Notes under the pieces: model-generated
Seen by the model: only the letters and a program-made list of their open reading frames with translations
Databases searched by the model: none
What the model was told of the DNA's origin: nothing
Part shown: positions 52,486 to 62,070 of the stretch, in pieces
How the letters are laid out: each line of letters opens with the position of its first letter
Numbering within the stretch: position 1 is the stretch's first letter
Assembly: GCA_038502055.1 (NCBI GenBank)
Contig: JAXRKN010000020.1
Coordinates: 310,001-374,000 of the forward strand
Length of the DNA stretch: 64,000 bases
From: Tanytarsus gracilentus
Lineage: Eukaryota > Arthropoda > Insecta > Diptera > Chironomidae
Direction: 5' to 3'
Translations under genes and position numbers: made by a program

Positions 52486-54055
52486 CTAATTCGTTCTCAG
52501 CTGATAATCTCCGTTCTGTGTGATGTATCGCACCCAAGGCAACGCCTGATATCCACTCTTCTCAATAATCTTTAAATATCTCACTTGAATTCCACTCGTG
52601 GTAAAGTAAGGAATCTCAAATTTAACTTGAATCGGCGGCTTTCCCTCCGTGTCTTCGTTCTCGACCGACGGCATGCCAAAGTGCGCTCTCATGAGATATT
52701 CTTTGCCGCCCGGAAATGACTTAATTGTCCATGTGATTGCATTTTGTTCCGGCGTATACTTAACAGATCCAATTGTGGTCTTAAATTTAGGCGAGTCCGC
52801 GTCGGCGGGAACGGGAATGATTATTTCAACATTGTTGGCCGTCGAGCGTCGTTTAAATTGAGATTTCGCTTTTATCATGTACTCGACCTGAAATTGAAAT
52901 TCTTTAGTTTAAAAATATTTAAAAAACCTCAAACTCACCCTCGAATGCGCATATCTCTCGATCACCGACTCAATCCAGATCAATGGCTTCATCTGTGTGC
53001 TATTACGGTATGTCATTAACTCAAACTCTCCATCGGGCGGAATGAACGAAATTGTCCGGTCATTCTCGAACCTCGAAAGTCGCACGCACTGATGAAATTT
53101 TACGTCTTCGAGCTCGATTGACTTTGACTTTCCTCGTCCGGTTGACTCGAAGAGAACTTTATCGTTGAGACCGAGTCGAAGTTCGGGCATGCCGGAGAGA
53201 TAAACTCGCATTTTAATTGCGCCAACAATTTCACTTCTTAGAACATTTCCATTAGCGTTAGCGAGAAGATTAACGGACTCGATTACATCGAGAAAAACTT
53301 CATTTTTGCGGTATTTTATTCCTTCAGATCTCCATGAGACTGCATTAGTGACCGCCATGGGTATTCGAGGTTGAATCTCAAGCTTGTGACCTTCCTGTGT
53401 GATGAACTCCTGCAATATTTTACTGTCTGTCGTTTGCGGATATCCAAAGTCAATCATCTCGTCGAGAAGCTCATAAATTACCACAAAATTATCACGAATC
53501 GATTCCTCCTCGAGCTCTTTAAAATATTCGATAAAAACTTGAACGATTTTGTGGAGCATCGTGAAGACGAGAGCGATGTTGGCATTTTTTTTGGTTGTCG
53601 AGACAATGTAGAGATTATTGGTCTTGATGAAAGCGAAAGTGCACTCGGTGGTTTGAAGAATTGGCGTGACGAGACCTTCCTCCTCTAAAATTGTAAAATT
53701 GGAAGTTTAATTTTTAATTTAGACGATTTCTTAATGATGGTTTTTGAATATTTAATTGCCGACCGATTAGCCGAATTTAACCGTTCAATTAAAACACTCC
53801 AGATAAACTTCTAACTTTGTATTTCGACTAAAATTAAAGGTCTGGAAGTGCGATCCAATGGAAAAAACATAAAATGTTTAGCCGACCATCGGTTATTGGT
53901 CAAACCCCTCATTAATTCCCTCAATCAACCCACTGACCTTTTTCCATTAGCAATGGCATAAATTTGTCAATCACCGACGAATCAATTTCACCTCGATAAT
54001 TCCTCGAAACGAGAACTTTTCCTTTCACATCGAGAAGGAAAATTTGGAAAATCAT
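52486..54055 (-). CDS. AP-1mu: AP-1 clathrin adaptor complex subunit mu
   Basis: Exons 54055-53938, 53684-52939 and 52887-52486 encode 421 residues, the normal length for mu1. The N-terminal longin-like domain has LLDVKGKVLVSRNYRGEID and the mu-homology domain has WRSEGIKYRKNEVFLDVIES, DDVKFHQCVRLSRFE-like sequence and FIPPDGEFELMTYR. The end ALPWVRYITQNGDYQLR is diagnostic of mu1. The product recruits YxxPhi cargo into clathrin vesicles between trans-Golgi and endosomes. It is a housekeeping gene and the most conserved product in the window. It is transcribed divergently from the ionotropic receptor with 381 bp between. Confidence 0.97.
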
Positions 54056-54436
54056 TTTGTGATGTAATTAAGCTCGTTCGATGGTCAACTGACTGCGGGA
54101 GATTGGGAAAATCTTGCAGGTGGAAAATATTTGATTTCTTCTAAAATCGACGATTGAATGAACTAATGTGACGTCATATGTGTGAGGAAGTTCGAAAATA
54201 TATTTTTTGAATTTTTGAGAGCCGTTAAAAGAATTGCATGGAAAATTTAAGTTTAGGAAATTTCAATTTTGAATTTCCCTCCGAGTAAACCTGAAAAGTT
54301 TTCCTTACACATAAAAAATGTTTTCCTTTTTTGTTTTTGTTGAGTAAAACCGAGAATATGAATATAAATTTTATCGTAACTTTTAATCTGTGGAATTTCC
54401 AATAAAATTTTAGTCTGGAAAATTTCCAAAAAAGGC
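54056..54436. promoter_or_regulatory. Divergent promoter region between AP-1 mu and ionotropic receptor
   Basis: The only spacer between two head-to-head genes (381 bp); it must contain both core promoters. No clear TATA/Inr pair is visible, as expected for a housekeeping gene. Confidence 0.5.
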
Positions 54437-56744
54437 ATGAAAAATATTTTAAAAGTTTTTATTTTAATTTTAAATTTTTTAGGTGTTCACAATTCAAAAG
54501 AAAATTCAATTTCGACAGCAATTGTGTCAGTGGTTGATGAACTTTTTATTAAAGAAGAAATTTTATTTGATTTTTTAATTTATGGAGAAAAAAGTGCAAA
54601 AATTCAAAAAACACTCAAAAGTTTACAAAAATTCTCAATAGAAGTGAAAAATGTCGGAAAATCTCTAAATATTACAAAATCTGCTGTAATTTTCTTCAGC
54701 AATTTTAAAAATCTCCAAAGCTTCAATAAAAATGTGAAACTCACAAATTCTTATCCAAAAAAGTTGAAATTTTTAATTTTAATTCAAAATTTTTCATTCA
54801 CCGATATTAAAAATCTTCCAGTAGGAAAATTGAGCCACGAAAGGGATGGTCACGTCAGCCAGTTTGAATATTTTTTAACTTCAACCAAGAAAGAAATTCA
54901 AATCTCGACCATCGAATGGTTTTCAGAAGTTTCATGCGGAAAACCACATTTGAAAATTTTAAACACATTCAATAAAAAAACTTCAAAATGGAAAAAAGAA
55001 TTGAAAATTGAGGAAAAGTTCAAAAACTTCCACGAATGTTTAATTGTCGAGATGAAAATTAATCAGCAAATTGTTTCATATTTTGATAGAAAAACTGGCA
55101 AACTTAAAGGTTTCATGATTGATTTCATGAAAATTGTTTCACAAATCGGAAACTTCTCAATTCACTTTCAAATGGTGATTCCTCAAACGGTCAATGGCAC
55201 GAGAAACTTCAATTCACTCAAAGAATTATTCATCAACGACAAAAGTTTAAAGCCAATTTCTTATTTTTATCCAAGAAATGTTGGACTAACTGACAGCCAA
55301 TTTCACCTCACCTCAGTTGTTCGCTCAACGAAAATGATTTTCGCAATCACGCCCGGCGAAGAGTACACGAGCTATGAGAAACTTTTGATGCCCTTCGATG
55401 CCGAAACTTGGACTTATTTGTTGATATATTTTGGTGTCGCTTACATCGTGATTGGATTCGTTAATCAAACGCCGAAATATATTCAGGATGTTGTTTATGG
55501 AACTGGAGTTGCTTCCCCTTCATTCAATGTACTCGGAGTGTTTTTTGGCATCGGTCAAATGCGATTGCCGCAAGGAAATTTCGGGAGGATAATTTTGATG
55601 TTTTTTATCTTCTTTTGTTTGATCTTTAGAACCGCTTATCAAGGTAAGCTATAAATATTTAATTAAAAATATTAAAATTATAATTTTTAAGGCGTTCTCT
55701 TTGAAATGATGACAAGGGAAATGAGAAAAAACTCACCTGAAAATATCGATGAGCTTTTTGAGATGGAATTTACGATTTTATCATTAAATCATTCAAGTCA
55801 ACTCGCTTATCTTTACAACAGTATCGAAGTCAGCAGAAGGTAATGCTTGAAAGTATTTAAATTAAATTTTATTCATAGGGAAAATACTAACGTTTATCGT
55901 ATTTTTGAATTATTGCAGTCTGATATAAAACTGCAATAATTTTGAACCATACAAATGTTGTAAAATTTAAATTCCACTAATAAAATTAGGTTTTTTAAAA
56001 TTATTGCAGTTTGAGATGAAACTGCAATAATTATCAATCTTGGAAATGTTACAAAATTACAATTCAACGAGAAAAATAAGATTTTTTTAAATTATTGCAA
56101 TTTTATATGAAACTACAATAATTCTGAACCATACAAATGTTGGGAAAATTAAAATTCTACTAGAAAAATTAAGTTTTTTAAAATTATTGCAATTTTATAT
56201 GAAACTACAATAATTCTTCACTATAAAAATGCTTGAAAATTTTATTTACAGACCTCCAATTTTAATTTGTCCATTCGAGCTCTGGACCAGCTATTTCATG
56301 CAAAGCATAAAAAATGCCACTGAAAAAATTGCTTTTTACATGACCGACGAAATTTTCGCACAAACTTACACTGCACTTGGTTTTAGTGGAATTCGACTTA
56401 AAGAAGATTTGCTAACAACTTTTTATAGAATTGCGACAGTTCGAAATCATTTTCTCTTCGATTTAGTGGAAGAAACACTGCAACATTCACTCGCTGCTGG
56501 AATTTATCAACAAAATTTTAACTTTGCAACTTGGGATCGATTTCGACAAGTTAAAGAAGTTGAAGTTAATGAGCCGACAGTTTTGGGAGTTCATGACCTG
56601 CAGTTTGGTTTTGTGGTTTGGATTTGCACGTGCGGAGTTTCAATTGCTATTTTTTGCTTGGAATGCTTGATAATGAGTTCGAAAAATGCTTTGAGCGATT
56701 TTATTGGATTGTGTTTGGTTGTGAAAAATATAAAAAATCAATAA
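54437..56744 (+). CDS. Divergent ionotropic receptor (IR, chemosensory)
   Basis: Exons 54437-55643, 55692-55839 and 56252-56744 encode 615 residues. Signal peptide MKNILKVFILILNFLGVHNS; a weakly conserved amino-terminal domain; ligand-binding lobe S1 with TGKLKGFMIDFMKIVSQIG; membrane segments TWTYLLIYFGVAYIVIGF and IILMFFIFFCLIFRTAYQG; lobe S2 (GIRLKEDLLTTFYRIATVRN); and the last membrane helix FGFVVWICTCGVSIAIFCLE. Topology matches iGluR-derived insect IRs, of the divergent (gustatory-type) class. The first membrane segment, pore region and RTAYQG element are in place. Ligand unknown. The second intron carries a hairpin repeat array. Confidence 0.9.
55905..56215. repeat. Four tandem ~90-bp units, each with a palindrome, in the IR gene intron
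   Basis: Each unit has an inverted repeat of the form ATTATTGCAGTTT...AAACTGCAATAAT, near 55912, 55999, 56090 and 56180, joined by CCATACAAATGTT-type linker. The later two copies have ATTGCAATTTTATATGAAAC and weaker pairing. Confidence 0.85.
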
Positions 56745-57285
56745 ATTTTTAGGCTGAAAATTTAATTTTTATACTTATAGAGTTACACAAGAATTAAAAA
56801 TATTTAATGCTTTCTATAAAGAATTTTTTAAAGAATCTTTTTAATACAAAAGTGAGACTTAAAATTACATATACATTTTTTAACATATATCTAAAATGAA
56901 AATGCATACAAAGTCTTTTCATTATAATTTTATTCAAATTTATTTTTAAAAATATTTATGAAATCGAAATAGGGTTCATGCTCATAAAAGTTTGCTTCTT
57001 CAACTTCAATTGTACATATTTATAGATTAACCTTTTGAGTTTTGTCACATTACATCATTTTCATACAGATTTAAAAGGAGTTTAAGAATAGGAAACGCCT
57101 TTTTCTTTCAGTGTTTATTAAATATATGATGAAAGAGAAAACGTAAAATTTAGATTGAACTAATCAAGGGTGTTAAACCAAAATATATCAAAATATCAGG
57201 TTTTCAAAATTATTTTATTTAATACTTTTCCGTGCAGAATGTATTTACTTAGTGATATGAGAAGTGGGGAGTTTTTAAAAAAAAT
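56745..57285. other. Spacer between convergent genes
   Basis: 541 bp between the IR gene and the 3' end of the broken ankyrin/HExxH module. No gene is seen. Confidence 0.5.
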
Positions 57286-58024
57286 TTAATATATTTTATT
57301 TGATCTTTGATAACTTGCCCAATGTACTTCCATTTCATTCATTACATTTGTCTCGTAAAAGTCAAAGAGTTTAGGATAAGTTTCCCTCATTTGCAATAAA
57401 AGATTTTCATCATTTTTAAATGCGACAATCATTTGAGGAACTCGAACAATCAACTCTGCATGATGCATACTTTCAGGATAACAATCAAAAACTAATCGAA
57501 CAATTTCTTGATGATTTTTTCTTTCTTCACATTCTCGCGAAATTAATTTAAAGTTTCTTTCTTCCGTTTTGTTATGTTTGCTGTAAGGTTTCGCATCGTT
57601 ATCAAAAGTCAACAAGTGGGTGCCCGGTACGCAGTGTTCTCAGTTGCACTGTTCACTTGCAAAAGGCATTCGCCTTTTCCGTGAGAGCTCCGCTTTTTAT
57701 TTTTTTTTCTTGTAGGTCACATTTTGCGCGCAGACCACAAATATACGTTGTTACTTATTAAAAAATAAAAAAATTCAATCTAAAGTATAAAGAGAGCGGA
57801 GCTCTTATAAAAATTTGGGTTAACCATGATGGACATTCCTCATCAAAAATCATCAACGCCATTCGATTCCCGGTCCAATCGCGAGATCAATGACATACAT
57901 GAAGTCATAGTTCTGAAAAATGGACATTAGTGGCACTCCTGGCCGGCCATGATTGACATTCCTCACAAAACGTCTACTGGATGTCACTTCCAGCACATGC
58001 CATTATTGACAAATTATACTCTCT

Positions 58025-58290
58025 AAAAAATTTTGTGCTAAAAAATTTTAGTGCTAAAAAAATTTTGTGCTAAAAAAAATTTTAGTGCTAAAAAAATTTA
58101 GTGCTAAAAAAAATTTAGTGCTAAAAAAATTTTGTGCTAAAAAAATTTAGTGCTAAAAAAATTTAGTGCTAAAAAAATTTTAGTGCTAAAAAAATTTAGT
58201 GCTAAAAAAAATTTAGTGCTAAAAAAATTTAGTGCTAAAAAAAATTTTAGTGCTAAAAAAATTTAGTGCTAAAAAAAATTTAGTGCCTCA
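58025..58290. repeat. Tandem array of TTTAGTGCTAAAAAAA units
   Basis: About 15 copies of a 15-18 bp unit differing mainly in A/T run length, inside the insertion. Confidence 0.93.
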
Positions 58291-58299
58291 ACCTGGATC

Positions 58300-58385
58300 T
58301 CACTTCCAGCACTGGATCTTGGTTCCGCTGGATCTCACTTCCAGCACTGGATCTTGGTTTCGCTGGATCTCACTTCCAGCCGCTG
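58300..58385. repeat. 36-bp tandem repeat (CTGGATCTCACTTCCAGCA type)
   Basis: About 2.4 nearly identical copies directly after the preceding array; related in wording to the degenerate array at 9600-9755. Confidence 0.85.
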
Positions 58386-59419
58386 TCATTGCCAACCAAT
58401 TTTTCTCATTGCAAGTCTTTCTCTAACTCTCACCACGTGAAAAACACGTGTTTTCGGCATTTTTTTGATGTTTTTTGGACATTGGCAGTGCTTAATGACT
58501 GACTTGTCGAAAAAAAAAGTATTCTTGCAAAACTAGAGCACAAAAGGAATCTTTAGCAACAAACCCGATCCAAATCCGTGCGCCCGTTCTCGAGTTACAT
58601 CGCCTCCTAAATTCCCGGATGCGGAGATGTATACATGCTCACATCACTTAAATGACTCTACAGCCCGAACGGAGCCACCGATTGAGATGCGGTTTTCGGC
58701 AGTAGCTCGGGCTTTGGCAGGCCCAACTTTTGTACCCAGCAGTTTTTCGATTAAGGCTCGAGGAAGGACAGAATGGACAAAAGAGAGAATTCTTAGAAAA
58801 CTGAAAACAAAAGAGAGCGGAGCTCTAAAAACATCGCAAAGTGACAAAGTTCATGAGCAATTATTGAGTAAACTTCAAGCAATTTTGCAGGATCGAGCAT
58901 GTTTTTGGCGGCAATAAAAATTTTACCACTCAAGTAGCAAATTCCATTCGTGTAAGGCTCAGTGGTTGGATCCAAAAAAGTTACTGAATCGCGATTAAAA
59001 TCGAAAATAATTTTAAAGTCGCGTCTAGCGGCGACAATGTTTAAAAACTTTGCAACTTCAGGGATTTTAAACAGAAACTTAAAAGCTTTGTGAATAAAAT
59101 CAAGATAATTGCCGACGTTATCGCGTAAAATTTTACAATTTCTCATTAAAATCATCAATTCTTTGGAATCCAACGCACTTGCTATTTTTACATTAATGTC
59201 TTTTAGTTTTTGGCGCTCTTTCTTGTTTAAAAATTTCTTGATGTTATCAATACTTTCGTGTGGAGCTAGAATTAATAAATTTTTCTGCAAAAGCTCATAA
59301 ATTTCGAATTTTTTATATTCGATTGCAGTTTTAAGCAGTGAATTATTGTTTCGATCATAAAAATATTTTAAGTGAGGATTCGATTCGATTTTTTGAGTGA
59401 GAAAAATTTTAACTAAATC

Positions 59420-61408
59420 TCAGGCTAAATCTAAATTTTCTTCATGCGTCTCTGCAATTTTTTGATGCATTTCAGAACTTAAATCAACAAATGCTTTTAG
59501 CTCCTCAGAAGCGGTTTCACTTTGATAGTTTTCAGGAATTTTTGCATTGGCTTTAAGAAGTTTCAAAACAATTTCATTTTGTCCCTTTTCGATTGCTATG
59601 CTTGCTGCTGTTTTGTGATCAACTTCTAAGTCCGGGTCTTCAAAATTCTCGATAAGAGAGTCAACTGCTGTGAGGTTACCGGTCTCTGCAGCAACCATCA
59701 AGTCACTAAATTCTCGGTTATCTCGTTGTTGAATTTCGGCTTCACTTAGGTTTGCGACATCATCAAGATTCAAAGGAGGATTATTTGCAAAAACGTTAAC
59801 TGGCTCTTGAATTACTTTTTGATTCTGGACCTTCAACTCACTTTCGTTGTCATTATTTTGCGAGTTTAAATCACTTTTCCCTGATTTTTGGGATTTTTTT
59901 AGCTTTTGCAAATGGAGTTCCATTTCACTCATCACATTTGTCTCGTAAAAGTCAAAAAGTTTAGGATAAGTTTCCCTCATTTGCAATAAAAGATTTTCAT
60001 CATTTTTAAACGCGACAATCATTTGAGGAACTCGAACAATCAACTCTGCATGATGCATGTTTTCATAATAATTATCAAATACTAATCGAACAATTTCTTG
60101 ATCATTTTTTTTCTCTTTACATTCTCGCGAAATTAATGCAAAATTTCTTTCTTCGGTTTTGTTATGTTTGCTGTAAGGTTTCGCATAATTATCAAATGTC
60201 AAAAACATCGCAAAGTGACAAAGTTCATGAGCAATTACTGAATAAACTTCAAGTAACTTTTCAGGATCGAGCATGTCTTTGGCCGCAATAAAAATTTTAC
60301 CACTCGAGTAGCAAATTCCATTCGTGTAAGGCTCAGTGGTTGGATCCAAAAAAGTTACTGAATCTCGATTAAAATCGAAAATTAATTCAAAATCTCGAGT
60401 GGTTTCGACAATCTTCTTCAAATATTTTGCGACTTGAGGAATACTAAAGAGATATTTAAAAGCTTTTTGAAGGAAATCATAATAAAAACCGACATTTGCT
60501 CGTGAAATTCTACAATTTTCTAGTAAAATCATCATTTCCTTGGAACCCAACGCATTTGCTATTTTTACATTAAGGTCTTCTAATTTTTGAAGCTCTTCAG
60601 GGCTTAAGTGTCGTTTAATCTTATCTAAACTTTCGTATGGAGCGAGATTTAATAATTTTTTCTGCAAAATTTCATAAATTTCGAATCTTTTATATTCGAT
60701 TGCAGTTTTTAGCACCGAATTATTGTATAGGGCATAAAAACATTTTAATGGAAGATTGGATTCAATTTTTTGAAAAAGTAAATTTTTCGCCAACTCTAAA
60801 TTTTTTTCATTTGCTTCTTGAACTTTTTTATGCATTTCAGTTCTGAAATAAACAAACGCTTTCAGCTGCTGAGATGGAGAGCTTTCTTGAAAGTTTTGAG
60901 TAACTTTCAAATTGGCGCCATGAAGTTTCAAAACAATATTGTGATGACCTTTTTCGAATGCAATACTTGCGGCAGTCATTCGATGTTTATCAAATTTCGA
61001 ATCAGCATATCGCTCGATAAGTGTGTCAACTGCTGCTAGGTTACCGGTCTCTGCAGCAACCATCAAGTCGCTAAAATCTCGGTCATCTCGCTGTTGCACT
61101 TCATCTTCGGTTGGTTTATTGATAATTGTTAGGTTGATTGACTCTTTAAAGGTTCCTTCATTTTCTATTAAAAAACAAATATATTAAATTATTTTAATAT
61201 CAATCAATGTAAACAATTTTTCGAAATGTCCCTCAAGTTCGAAAAAAAATCTATTCAGAAGACTTTTAAAAAATTCCATGATACTTGAAATTATTTAAAA
61301 TTGTTGCTAGTCTTTTTTCAGTGAATAAAGTCTCACAATCACATTGTTCTCAGGATTAAATTGTTCACCAAAAAAATTTCTAAGATTACTGGATCCTGGA
61401 CTGCCCAT
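59420..61408 (-). CDS. Ankyrin / HExxH metalloprotease-like protein (module 1 plus truncated module 2)
   Basis: The main exon is 61164-59420. A candidate first exon 61408-61369 (MGSPGSSNLRNFF) has the right phase but is less certain. The product would be 594 residues: ankyrin-type repeats (DLMVAAETGNLAAVDTLIER, TAASIAFEKGHHNIVLKLHG), a helical middle region, IFDFNRDSVTFLDPTTEPYT, HELCH at about 326-330, downstream Glu in ISRECKEK, then a Gln/Asn/Lys linker and the start of a second ankyrin segment ended by TGA. No membrane or NACHT segment follows, unlike the gene at 41-44.6 kb. Two histidines and Glu typical of zinc peptidases are intact in module 1. Substrate and role are unknown. Confidence 0.75.
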
Positions 61409-61544
61409 GCTAATCGACTAGATTAGATGGAGGACGATTGAAGGTTTACATAACTTGTTTACAATTGGTTGACCATTTTATAGTTTCTTATTGTAAATGT
61501 TTGTCTGTTTTGTGATGTGGGTGGGCCAAACCACTTTTGATTTA

Positions 61545-62070
61545 TTATAGCTCCGCTATATATTAATTTTGGATTTCTCCAAAACCAGTTTTCGGCCCCT
61601 AGTGGCAAGTAGTACAAACTGTAGTACAAACTGGCGAAAACAGATTTAAAATCGGTTGGTCCTACGAGGAGTTAGAGCCATTTAAGTCATCTTACTTTCT
61701 CACTTTCTTACTTTCTTACTTTCTTACTTTCTCACTTTCTTACGATCTTAGTGAACGCCATATCTCAAGATCGGCTGGTTGGATTTAACTCGGGTTTGTG
61801 GCTAAAGATCGGGTTTTGGCTCTAGTTGTGCAAGAAGTATTTAGTTTTGAGGTACGACCCTCCAATGACAGTCCATGAGTGCAAAAATGTCCTTTTTCAT
61901 ACAAATTTTTACTTATATGGCTTCATGCACCTTGTTGAACTCGTCATTGGACCAGGAATCGATTGACATAGATGATTTTTGAGGAATGTCCATCATGGTC
62001 GGCCAGGAGTGCCACTAATGTCCATTTTTCAGAACTATGGGGTACTAATCTAGGACAGCGGAGCTATTGG
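61545..62070. mobile_element. Short non-autonomous element related to the 57.6-kb insertion
   Basis: Bounded by TATAGCTCCGCTATAT on the left and GACAGCGGAGCTATTGG on the right, which are inverted. The interior near 61925-62040 is the reverse complement of about 57825-57965, including ATGGACATTAGTGGCACTCC. Boundaries are approximate and no target duplication is defined. Confidence 0.5.
61690..61745. repeat. CTTACTTT/CTCACTTT microsatellite
   Basis: About seven copies of an 8-10 bp pyrimidine-rich unit (TTACTTTC with TCACTTTC variants). Confidence 0.9.

Larger units (their letters stand above)
57613..58826. mobile_element. 1.2-kb non-autonomous insertion inside the second HExxH module
   Basis: Comparison with the intact first module places the insertion between GTCAA (left) and AAAACATCGC (right). 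No protein frame of note. Contents: palindromic AGAGCTCCGCT / AGCGGAGCTCT motifs near 57681, 57787 and 58816; a 140-bp segment also found at 61.9 kb (inverted) and, decayed, at 9.45 kb; a TTTAGTGCTAAAAAAA tandem array; a 36-bp repeat; and a higher-GC right part. Target duplication cannot be resolved because the site is A-rich. Confidence 0.75.
57286..59419 (-). pseudogene. Second ankyrin/HExxH module, broken by a stop codon and an insertion
   Basis: Continues the gene at 59420-61408 in the same frame after a TGA at 59422-59420. Frame 59419 to about 58827 carries the equivalent of IESNPHLKYFYDRNNNSLL, IIFDFNRDSVTFLDPTTEPY and HELCHFAMF. At that point a 1.2-kb element is inserted. Coding similarity resumes at 57612 with LTFDNDAKPYSKHNKTEERN and runs to about 57310. 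Comparison with module 1 shows exactly where the break occurs. The last residues before the stop at 57286 differ from module 1, so the 3' end may also be altered. The remaining sequence is little degraded, so inactivation looks recent. Confidence 0.85.
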
